Below are positions 17,471 through 24,528 of a stretch of DNA of 64,000 bases, piece after piece. Numbering within the stretch: position 1 is the stretch's first letter; each line of letters opens with the position of its first letter. Source of the stretch: Sphingomonas glaciei (GTDB lineage: Bacteria; Pseudomonadota; Alphaproteobacteria; Sphingomonadales; Sphingomonadaceae); the NCBI RefSeq assembly GCF_023380025.1, contig NZ_CP097253.1, forward strand, positions 2,079,001 to 2,143,000, given 5' to 3'. The notes under the pieces are model-generated. The model was not told the origin of the DNA. It saw only the letters and a program-made list of their open reading frames with translations, and ran no database searches. A program made the translations under genes and the position numbers.

Positions 17471-18154
17471 TCATTCCTCGAGTTCGAAGCGCAGGGTGAT
17501 GGTCAGCGTCGAGGCGACCGCGTTGCCGTCCTCGGTCGCCGGCCGGTAGCGCCAGTAGCGGGTGAGGTGGCTGCGCGCCGCGGACAGGAAAGCGGGGTCG
17601 GCCGTCCCGACCGGCTCGACCGCAGTCACCCGTCCCCGGGCATCGATCGACAGCCGCAGGCGGAGCACCGCCTCTGACTCGGTCCGCCGCATCGACTCGG
17701 GATAGGGCGGGCGCAGCAGGTCGGCAGGGGTCGCCGCGCGGGGCCCGACCCGGACTACGGCGGGCTGCGGAGGTGGCAAGGTCGGCGGCGGGAGGCTCTC
17801 GGCCAAGGCCGGTCCGATGTCGGCCACCTGGCTGCTGCTGCTCGGCCCCATGTCGATGCCGTCGGCCGGTCGGGGCAAGGGGATGACGGGAGGAAATTTG
17901 TCGATGTGGCTGATCGGTGGCGGCGGGAGCACTGTCTCGCTCTCCACCTGCGGTCTTGGTTCGGGCTTGGGGGCCGGTGGGGGCGGCAGAGGAATAAAGG
18001 TGGTTTTTGTGATCACCGGCTTGGGGAACAGCGGAATGTCCATCTTGGCGGTGATCAGCAGCCCGATCGCGACCGCATGACCGGCGGCGATCATCAGCAG
18101 GGCGGAAGGGCTAAGCCGGCGCCGGCTCCTCTGGCTGGCGGCGTAGGCAAGCAT
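17471..18154 (-). CDS. energy transducer TonB
   Basis: TonB couples the proton motive force to outer-membrane receptors. The start at 18154 follows a GAGGAGG ribosome site and gives 227 aa. An N-terminal membrane anchor (ALLMIAAGHAVAIGLLI) is followed by a Pro-rich periplasm-spanning stretch (PPPPAPKPEPRP). The C-terminal TonB domain has PPYPESMRR and YWRYRPATEDG. No exbB/exbD is nearby, so it may serve a dedicated receptor or share an ExbBD coded elsewhere. An AT-rich palindrome lies upstream. Confidence 0.9.
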   Translation of the reverse strand: MLAYAASQRSRRRLSPSALLMIAAGHAVAIGLLITAKMDIPLFPKPVITKTTFIPLPPPPAPKPEPRPQVESETVLPPPPISHIDKFPPVIPLPRPADGIDMGPSSSSQVADIGPALAESLPPPTLPPPQPAVVRVGPRAATPADLLRPPYPESMRRTESEAVLRLRLSIDARGRVTAVEPVGTADPAFLSAARSHLTRYWRYRPATEDGNAVASTLTITLRFELEE

Positions 18155-18180
18155 GGCAACCTCCTCTTCATCGCGAGTCG

Positions 18181-18212
18181 ATATAAAGGATGTTACATCA
18201 TTACATAAGGTG
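18181..18212 (-). promoter_or_regulatory. AT-rich promoter/operator candidate upstream of tonB
   Basis: In an otherwise GC-rich region this stretch is AT-rich and contains GATGT-T-ACATC (18190-18200), a perfect 5-bp inverted repeat. A further ACAT at 18203-18206 gives a longer imperfect repeat with ATGT. Control by a metal regulator of the Fur/Zur type would suit tonB but is not shown. Confidence 0.35.
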
Positions 18213-18255
18213 CGCAAGAGCGAGTGTGCTTGGTGCGGGCTGCGTCGATGATAGG

Positions 18256-19575
18256 CTAAGCCGCGGCGCTCGCCTCGAGCCGTTTCAGCGCACGTTCGCG
18301 CCCGATCAGCCGAGCCAGCGGCACCATCTCGGGCCCGCTCTCCCGCCCGGTCAGCGCCAGCCGCAGCGGCTTGAACAGCGCCTTGCCCTTGCGGCCGGTC
18401 GCAGCCTTGAGTGCGTCGGTAAGGGCGTGCCAGGGATCGGCCGACCAGTCGATCGCGGCGGCGTGCGTGGCAGCCTCCGCGAGGAAGGCGCGGTCCTCGG
18501 CAGGGAGGTCGGGCGCCGCGATGTCGCCTTGCACGACTTCCTGCCAGCCGGCGATCTCGGTCACATGGTCGAGGGCGGTGCGCAGCACGGTCCAGCTGGC
18601 CTCGTCCACCCAGGCGGGGACACGGTCGGCGACTGCGGCGAATGGCATGGCATGGAGCAACCGCGCGTTGAGCTGCTCGACCTCGGCCATGTCGAAGTGC
18701 GCCGGGGCACGGCCGAAATGCGCGAAGTCGAAGCTCGCTGCCAGTGGCTCGATGTCGGCGACCGCCTCGACCGGCTGACTGGTGCCGAGCCGGGCGAGCA
18801 GACTGAGCAGGGCCATCGGCTCCAGACCCCGCTCCTGCAACTCGCCGACACCGACCGCGCCGAGGCGCTTCGACAGCTTGCCCTCGGCCGCCACCAGCAA
18901 CGCTTCGTGCGCCAGCCGCGGCGGCGGGCTCCCAAGCGCCGCGAACATCTGCAGCTGCACCGCGCTGTTAGAGACATGATCCTCACCGCGCACGATATGG
19001 GTGATGCCCAGGTCGATGTCGTCGATCACGCTCGGTAGCAGGTACAGCCAGCTACCGTCGGCGCGGCGGATCACGGGGTCGGACAGGAGGTGCGGGTCGA
19101 ACTTCTGCTCACCGCGGACAAGGTCGTCCCAGCCGATCGGCTGCTCTTGGTCGAGGCGGAAGCGCCAGTGGGGGGCGCGGCCTTCGACAGGAGTATTCTC
19201 AGCCTCGGGCCGCTCGTAGATCGGCGGCAATCCGCGCCCGAGCAGGATCTTCCGGCGAAGGTCGAGCTCTTCCGGCGTCTCGTAGCAGGCGTAGATCCGG
19301 CCAGCGGCGCGAAGCTGCTCGAAATGCCGTTCGTAAAGCTCGAAGCGATCGGACTGCCGCACCGTGTGATGCGGGTGGAGGCCGAGCCAGGCGAGATCGG
19401 CGTGGATCGCCTGTTCGGCCTCGGGGCTGGAGCGTTCCCGGTCGGTATCGTCGATCCGCAGCAGGAATTTGCCCCCGTGCCGCTTGGCGAACAGGAAATT
19501 GTGCAGCGCGGTGCGAATGTTGCCGACGTGCAGGCGGCCGGTCGGCGAAGGGGCAAAGCGGGTGACGACGGTCAT
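18256..19575 (-). CDS. gltX: glutamyl-tRNA synthetase
   Basis: This class I synthetase charges tRNA-Glu. The HIGH motif is HVGN in APSPTGRLHVGNIRTAL and the KMSKS equivalent is GKLSKRLGAVG near residue 235. The length of 439 aa is at the short end of the family. Alphaproteobacteria often carry two gltX paralogues, so the exact tRNA specificity of this copy is not assured. Confidence 0.95.
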   Translation of the reverse strand: MTVVTRFAPSPTGRLHVGNIRTALHNFLFAKRHGGKFLLRIDDTDRERSSPEAEQAIHADLAWLGLHPHHTVRQSDRFELYERHFEQLRAAGRIYACYETPEELDLRRKILLGRGLPPIYERPEAENTPVEGRAPHWRFRLDQEQPIGWDDLVRGEQKFDPHLLSDPVIRRADGSWLYLLPSVIDDIDLGITHIVRGEDHVSNSAVQLQMFAALGSPPPRLAHEALLVAAEGKLSKRLGAVGVGELQERGLEPMALLSLLARLGTSQPVEAVADIEPLAASFDFAHFGRAPAHFDMAEVEQLNARLLHAMPFAAVADRVPAWVDEASWTVLRTALDHVTEIAGWQEVVQGDIAAPDLPAEDRAFLAEAATHAAAIDWSADPWHALTDALKAATGRKGKALFKPLRLALTGRESGPEMVPLARLIGRERALKRLEASAAA

Positions 19576-19623
19576 GGCAGCGCGACTATCGCTCCCGGGC
19601 CGCCGTGACCAGCCGCGCGGGCG

Positions 19624-21285
19624 TCAATCGCCGGTCCGGAACGCGTTGGTGATCGGATAACGACGGTCGCGGCCGAAGTTGCGGCCGCCCAATTTGACCC
19701 CGGGGGGCGCCTGGCGCCGCTTATATTCGGCGCGGAGCACCATCGTCTCCAGGCTGGCGACCAAGGCAAGGTCGCTGCCAGTCTCCGCCGCAACCTCGTG
19801 GACGCTCTGCTCGCGATCGATCAAGCCGTGAAGAATGGGATCGAGCTTGTCGTAGGGCGGCAGGCTGTCCTCGTCCTTCTGGTCGTGGCGCAGCTCGGCC
19901 GAGGGCGGCTTGGTGATCACGGTCTCGGGCATTACCGCCCCGGCGGGGCCGAGCAGACCGTCGGGCCGCTCCGCGTTGCGCCAGCGCGACAGCTTGAATA
20001 CAGTGGTCTTGTAGGCGTCCTTCAGCACCGAATAGCCGCCCGCCATGTCACCGTAGAGGGTGGCATAGCCGACGCTCATTTCGCTCTTGTTACCGGTGGT
20101 CAGAAGCATCGGACCGAACTTGTTACTGAGCGCCATCAGCGTCACCATCCGCAGGCGAGCCTGGATATTCTCCTCGGCCAGGTCGCGCGGCCGACCGGTG
20201 AAGGCAGCGCCGAGCATCCCGTCGAAGGCATCGACCGCGGTCCCGATCGGGATGACGTCATGGCGGATGCCGAGAAGGCGGGCGCACCCTGCCGCATCGT
20301 CGAGACTGGCCTGGCTGGTGAACGCCGAGGGCATCATCACCCCCCACACCTTGTCGGCCCCCAGTGCGTCCACCGCGACCGCCGCCGACAGCGCCGAATC
20401 AATCCCGCCCGACAGGCCGAGCAGCACGCCCGGGAAACCATTTCGGGAAACATAGTCGCGCAGGGCAACCACCATCGCAAGGTAGATGTCTTCGGGGTTC
20501 GGCGACAGGGTGTGGATGTCGCGGGTCGTGCAGGTCCAGCGGCCGTCCGCCTCCTTCTCCCAATGAGTGAACAGCAACTGCTCTTCCCAGTCGCGCATCT
20601 GCACGACCTTGGTCCCGTCGGCGCCGAAAACCATCGAACTGCCGTCAAAGGCGAGTTCGTCCTGCCCGCCGACCCGGTTGAGATAGACCAGCGGCAGTCC
20701 GACCTGGCGCGAGCGGTCGCTGAACAGGCGCTGGCGCAGCTCGTCCTTGTCGATCTCGTAGGGGCTGCCGTTGGGGCTGAGCAGCATTTCCGAGCCGCGC
20801 TCGGCCAGGTGGCGGGAAACGTCCTCCAGCCACAGATCCTCGCAGATCGGAATGCCGATCCGGACCCCCTTGAAGGTGAAGGGCTCGGGCAGGGGCCCCG
20901 AAGTGAACACCCGCTTTTCGTCGAAGGTGCCGTAGTTGGGCAGCTCGCGCTTTAGGGTGACGTACAGCTCGCGGCCCTCGTCGGCGACGATCACGGCATT
21001 ATAGGCCTTGCCCTCGCGCTGCACGATCGACCCGAACGCCAGCGCCGGACCGGGTTCGGCGGTGGCGGCGACCATGGCGGCGGCGGCCGCTTCGGTTTCG
21101 CGCAGGAAAGCGGGCTTCAGCACCAGGTCTTCCGGCGGATAGCCGACCAGTTGCAGCTCGGGGACAAGCAGCAGATCGGCGCCCGCCGCTTGCCGCCGCA
21201 TCGCCAGCATGGCGTCGGAATTGGCGCGCAGGTCGCCGACCTTCTGGTTCATCTGGGCGAGCGCAATCGTCAGGCGGTCGGTCAT
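19624..21285 (-). CDS. nadE: glutamine-dependent NAD+ synthetase
   Basis: NadE amidates nicotinic-acid adenine dinucleotide to NAD+. The start at 21285 gives 553 aa. The N-terminal nitrilase-type glutaminase has PELQLVGYPPEDL near residue 43 (catalytic Glu), LKRELPNYG near residue 112 (Lys) and GIPICEDLW near residue 147 (Cys). The ATP-pyrophosphatase domain has GLSGGIDSA near residue 290. The open frame continues upstream of 21285, but that extension has no family match and lies in the leader shared with prs. Confidence 0.95.
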   Translation of the reverse strand: MTDRLTIALAQMNQKVGDLRANSDAMLAMRRQAAGADLLLVPELQLVGYPPEDLVLKPAFLRETEAAAAAMVAATAEPGPALAFGSIVQREGKAYNAVIVADEGRELYVTLKRELPNYGTFDEKRVFTSGPLPEPFTFKGVRIGIPICEDLWLEDVSRHLAERGSEMLLSPNGSPYEIDKDELRQRLFSDRSRQVGLPLVYLNRVGGQDELAFDGSSMVFGADGTKVVQMRDWEEQLLFTHWEKEADGRWTCTTRDIHTLSPNPEDIYLAMVVALRDYVSRNGFPGVLLGLSGGIDSALSAAVAVDALGADKVWGVMMPSAFTSQASLDDAAGCARLLGIRHDVIPIGTAVDAFDGMLGAAFTGRPRDLAEENIQARLRMVTLMALSNKFGPMLLTTGNKSEMSVGYATLYGDMAGGYSVLKDAYKTTVFKLSRWRNAERPDGLLGPAGAVMPETVITKPPSAELRHDQKDEDSLPPYDKLDPILHGLIDREQSVHEVAAETGSDLALVASLETMVLRAEYKRRQAPPGVKLGGRNFGRDRRYPITNAFRTGD

Positions 21286-21366
21286 GCTTATCCCCCTAAG
21301 CGAGAAGGCGGGCTTTCGTCCAACGTCCGACGTGGCTAGGGATGCCCCCACATTCGGGGAGGCGTC

Positions 21367-22302
21367 ATGAAACTGCTGGCCGGCAATTCCAACGCGCCGC
21401 TCGCGCGCGCGATCAGCGACTATCTGGAGATCCCGCTTACCCGCGCGAGCGTCCGCCGCTTCGCCGACGAGGAGATTTTCGTCGAAATCCACGAGAATGT
21501 CCGCGGCGAGGATGTCTTCCTGATCCAGTCGACCAGCTACCCGGCCAACGACAATCTGATGGAATTGCTGATCTGCATCGATGCGCTGCGCCGCGCCTCG
21601 GCCAAGCGGATCACGGCGGTCATGCCTTATTTCGGCTATGCCCGGCAGGACCGGAAGCCCGGCCCGCGCACGCCGATCTCGGCCAAGCTGGTGGCGAATC
21701 TGATCACCACCGCCGGGGCCAACCGGGTGCTGTCGGTCGATCTTCACGCCGGGCAGATCCAGGGCTTCTTCGACATTCCGACCGACAACCTATTCGGCGC
21801 GCCGGTGGTCAGCGCAGACATCCAGGCGCGGTTCGGCGATCAGCCGATCACCGTGGTGTCGCCCGACGTCGGTGGCGTGGTGCGCGCGCGCAGCCTCGCC
21901 AAGCGCCTAGAGAACGCTCCGCTTGCGATCGTCGACAAGCGCCGCGAAAAGGCTGGCGAATCGGAAGTGATGAACATCATTGGCGATGTCGAGGGGCGGT
22001 TCTGCATCCTGATCGACGATATCGTCGATTCGGCTGGCACCCTGTGCAACGCCGCGGCGGCCCTGAAGGCGCAGGGTGCGCTGGGCGTGGTCGCTTATGT
22101 CACCCACGGCGTGTTGTCGGGAGGTGCCGCGGCGCGAGTGGCGGCGAGCGAGCTGACCGAGCTGGTGGTCACCGACAGCATCTATTCGGGTGAAATGGAT
22201 CTGCCCGGGACCAAGATCCGCCGTCTCACCATTGCCCCGCTGCTGGCCGAGGCGGTGCGCCGGATCGCCGACGAATCGAGCGTTTCCAGCCTGTTCGATT
22301 GA
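21367..22302 (+). CDS. prs: ribose-phosphate pyrophosphokinase
   Basis: Prs makes PRPP for nucleotide, NAD and histidine synthesis. The 311-aa protein has [11 protein letters not shown], the ATP-binding [12 protein letters not shown], the divalent-cation signature [18 protein letters not shown] near residue 129 and the PRPP loop [12 protein letters not shown] near residue 218. It is divergent from nadE, a PRPP-linked pathway. A GC-rich hairpin follows the stop. Confidence 0.96.
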   Translation: MKLLAGNSNAPLARAISDYLEIPLTRASVRRFADEEIFVEIHENVRGEDVFLIQSTSYPANDNLMELLICIDALRRASAKRITAVMPYFGYARQDRKPGPRTPISAKLVANLITTAGANRVLSVDLHAGQIQGFFDIPTDNLFGAPVVSADIQARFGDQPITVVSPDVGGVVRARSLAKRLENAPLAIVDKRREKAGESEVMNIIGDVEGRFCILIDDIVDSAGTLCNAAAALKAQGALGVVAYVTHGVLSGGAAARVAASELTELVVTDSIYSGEMDLPGTKIRRLTIAPLLAEAVRRIADESSVSSLFD

Positions 22303-22308
22303 GGACAG

Positions 22309-22332
22309 GCGGGCCGCTTCACATCGGCCCGC
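22309..22332. terminator. hairpin between prs and the convergent PspC gene
   Basis: GCGGGCCG and CGGCCCGC form a perfect 8-bp stem with an 8-nt loop, 7 bp after the prs stop. Neither strand has a T-run, so termination would be weak or factor-assisted. Confidence 0.5.
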
Positions 22333-22345
22333 AGCCCTTCCGGCT

Positions 22346-22531
22346 TCAGCTATTAGGCGCGAGCATTCCCGCAGCGACGTAAAGGATAGCGGCGACCGGG
22401 CCGGTGACGAGCACCGCGAGGATGATGGCCAGCCTGATCACCAGCGGGTCGGTGCCGGTCATGTCGGCAAGCCCGGCGCCAACGCCCATCAGTTTCGCGT
22501 CGGTGCGGTTGAGAACAAAGCGGCGATTCAT
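22346..22531 (-). CDS. PspC domain protein
   Basis: A 61-aa inner-membrane protein consisting only of a PspC domain: a polar N-terminal strand (FVLNRTDAKLMGVGAGLAD) then a hydrophobic helix (LAIILAVLVTGPVAAILYVAAG). PspC proteins respond to envelope stress in the phage-shock response of enterobacteria. No pspA is nearby. The small gene just upstream may be cotranscribed. Confidence 0.85.
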   Translation of the reverse strand: MNRRFVLNRTDAKLMGVGAGLADMTGTDPLVIRLAIILAVLVTGPVAAILYVAAGMLAPNS

Positions 22532-22563
22532 CGTGTTGATCCTTGGAAAAGCGAGGTGGCGGT

Positions 22564-22671
22564 TCAGGCGATCGGAAGCGGGCCGACGGCGGCGCTGACG
22601 AACAGCATGGCGGCAACGAAAGCACCCGACAGCGAGACGGCGAGCTGGCGAAGGTTGAGGGTCGTGGTCAT
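22564..22671 (-). CDS. 35-residue membrane peptide upstream of pspC
   Basis: No family recognised. The ATG at 22671 follows an AGGAG site by ~9 nt. The product has a short polar start (TTTLNLRQLA) and a single hydrophobic span (LSGAFVAAMLFVSAAVG). It ends 32 bp before pspC in the same orientation, so it may act with PspC at the membrane. A longer frame to 22770 exists but its extra N-terminus looks non-coding. Confidence 0.6.
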   Translation of the reverse strand: MTTTLNLRQLAVSLSGAFVAAMLFVSAAVGPLPIA

Positions 22672-22979
22672 GTCATTCTCTCCTGTTTTCTCTCGATCCG
22701 GCGTCGGTGCCGATCGATGACAGAGGTGATGCAGGAGCCGTGCCAGATTGCGGTTTGCGCGTGAGATCAACGACTTATCGCCGTAGGCCTAAACAGCTTG
22801 GGACGCCCCGCCCCGCGAGTTGGGAAGATCCACCATAGGATGGTCCGATCGTCAGTAATCCCCAATGCCCCATTAACCATTCTCGCCAGCGAAGCCGAAA
22901 GGGATGAGGGTTAACAGGCGGCTTACCGCGTTGCTTGGGCTTCTGCCCCGGCACGCCTGATGTGGGGACATGAACGATT
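22672..22979. other. 308-bp control region between the pspC pair and the DUF4402 gene
   Basis: No gene is supported here. It must contain divergent promoters. Visible elements are CATTAACCATTC (22871-22882) and GGTTAACAG (22909-22917), which resemble TTAACC half-sites of the cell-cycle regulator CtrA. There is also a GC-rich stretch near 22806-22820. No clear sigma-70 boxes are seen. Confidence 0.4.
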
Positions 22980-23501
22980 ATGAAGAAGACGATCTTTGCC
23001 GCGGCCGTGCTGGCCGCCGTTGCCGCCGCCACGCCGGCTGCTGCCCAGAACGCAACCTCGGCCAGTCCGCGCGCCCTGGCCGGCGCCCGCCTGATCAAGC
23101 CGCTGGCGCTGAGCGCCGTGCGTGACCTGAATTTCGGCACCATCGTGATGGGCACCATCAATGGTGACCAGACCGTCAGCATCAACGGCGCCGGCGCCGT
23201 CACCTGCGGCGCGTCGGGCGGTGGCCTCACCTGCGCTGGCTCGCCCGTCTCGGCGACCTACCGGATCACCGGTACCCAGGGCCAGGTCGTGACGATCTCC
23301 TCGGCCGCTGCCAGCTTCCCGCTGACCGGTTCGAACGGCGGCACCCTTGCCTTCACGCCGTCCTTCCCGACGTCGCTGACGCTCGGCAATTCGGGCAGCC
23401 CGGGCAACGACTTCAACGTCGGTGGTTCGGTCGTCATCAACAGCAGCAGCGTCGACGGGGTCTATTCGGGCCAGATCGATATCCAGGTCGCTTACCAATA
23501 G
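22980..23501 (+). CDS. DUF4402 exported protein, putative pilus subunit
   Basis: 173 aa with a classical signal peptide (MKKTIFAAAVLAAVAAATPAAAQ in outline). The mature protein is Ser/Gly/Thr-rich with beta strands: LNFGTIVMGT near residue 50, a CGASGGGLTC cysteine pair, and a final GVYSGQIDIQVAYQ strand. DUF4402 proteins are often found beside periplasmic chaperones and ushers and behave as pilin-like subunits. A chaperone and an usher-like gene follow on the same strand, after a strong terminator. The pilus role is inferred from this context. Confidence 0.8.
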   Translation: MKKTIFAAAVLAAVAAATPAAAQNATSASPRALAGARLIKPLALSAVRDLNFGTIVMGTINGDQTVSINGAGAVTCGASGGGLTCAGSPVSATYRITGTQGQVVTISSAAASFPLTGSNGGTLAFTPSFPTSLTLGNSGSPGNDFNVGGSVVINSSSVDGVYSGQIDIQVAYQ

Positions 23502-23531
23502 GCAGCCGATCCGGAAGGATTGCTGACCAGA

Positions 23532-23563
23532 GGGGGGCGGTTCCGCGAGGAGCCCCCCTTTTT
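23532..23563 (+). terminator. rho-independent terminator after the pilin-like gene
   Basis: GGGGGGC and GCCCCCC form a 7-bp stem around a 13-nt loop, followed by TTTTT. It lies 31 bp after the DUF4402 stop and before the chaperone gene, so most transcripts should stop here. That would allow far more subunit than chaperone and usher. Confidence 0.88.
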
Positions 23564-23677
23564 GCGTGGGCATGGCCGCCCGCCGCGAAGGGCATGGTTA
23601 GCGCTTCATCAACCATTGGCTGCGAGAAAGCTCCGGAATGGTGGCAATCGCGCCGCCGTGGGAGCCCGTCACACGCC

Positions 23678-24499
23678 ATGTCCATCACCGCCCGCCTCGC
23701 CCTCCGTGCCGCCCTGCTCGCGCCGCTGGTCGCCCTGGCGCCGCCGGCAACGGCAGGTGTCGGTGACCTGCTGGTCGCGCCGACCCGGATCATTCTCAAC
23801 AATGGTCGCGGGACCGAGATCATCCTCAATAACATCGGCGACGAGACCGCCACCTACCGCATCAGCGTCGAGGTCAAGCGGATGCGGAGCGACGGCACCT
23901 TCGAGGATGTCGCCACGCCGGACGCCCGCGAAGTGACTGCGCGCGACATGATCGTCTATGCCCCGCGCCGCGTCGTGCTTCCGCCGCGCCAGCCGCAGAC
24001 CATCCGCATCGCCGCGCGAGCGCCGGCCGGCCTGGCCGACGGCGAATATCGCGTCCACCTGCTGTTCCGCGCTGTTCCAGCGGCCCAGCCGCCGGTCCAG
24101 ACCCCGGCCGACTTCAAGGGCATCGGCTTCGCCCTGACCCCGGTCTACGGCGTCACCATCCCCGTCATCGTTCGTCTCGGCAATCTGTCGGCAAAGGCCG
24201 GCATCGCCAATGTCGGAAAGGTCATGCTCGAGGGCCATCCGGCGATCGCGCTGGAACTGACCCGCGCCGGATCGCGCTCCACCTTTGGTGAAGTGCGGGT
24301 GCTGAAGGCCGGTCTCAAGGAGCCGCTCGCCATCCAGCGCGGGGTTGCCGTCTATACCGAGATCGACCGCCGTACCGTGACCGTGCCGCTCAGTGCCGAA
24401 CTGGTGGCGCAGGCCAACGGCCCTGTGACCGTGCAATATCTCGAATCGGTCGATGGCGTGTCGACGATGCTCGCCGAAACCAGCGCGGTCCTGCGCTAG
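23678..24499 (+). CDS. periplasmic pilus chaperone, PapD-like
   Basis: The ATG at 23678 gives 273 aa with a signal peptide (ALAPPATAG cleavage region). The mature N-terminal domain has the immunoglobulin-like strands LLVAPTRIILNN and GRGTEIILNN, YAPRRVVLPPRQPQTIRI (the strand used to cap subunits) and LADGEYRVHLLFRAVP, as in FimC/PapD. The C-terminal domain is less typical and ends at ETSAVLR. It should hold DUF4402 subunits for export by the downstream usher. Confidence 0.82.
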   Translation: MSITARLALRAALLAPLVALAPPATAGVGDLLVAPTRIILNNGRGTEIILNNIGDETATYRISVEVKRMRSDGTFEDVATPDAREVTARDMIVYAPRRVVLPPRQPQTIRIAARAPAGLADGEYRVHLLFRAVPAAQPPVQTPADFKGIGFALTPVYGVTIPVIVRLGNLSAKAGIANVGKVMLEGHPAIALELTRAGSRSTFGEVRVLKAGLKEPLAIQRGVAVYTEIDRRTVTVPLSAELVAQANGPVTVQYLESVDGVSTMLAETSAVLR

Positions 24500-24528
24500 A
24501 ACGGCGGGGGCAGGTCGGGCCGCACGAT

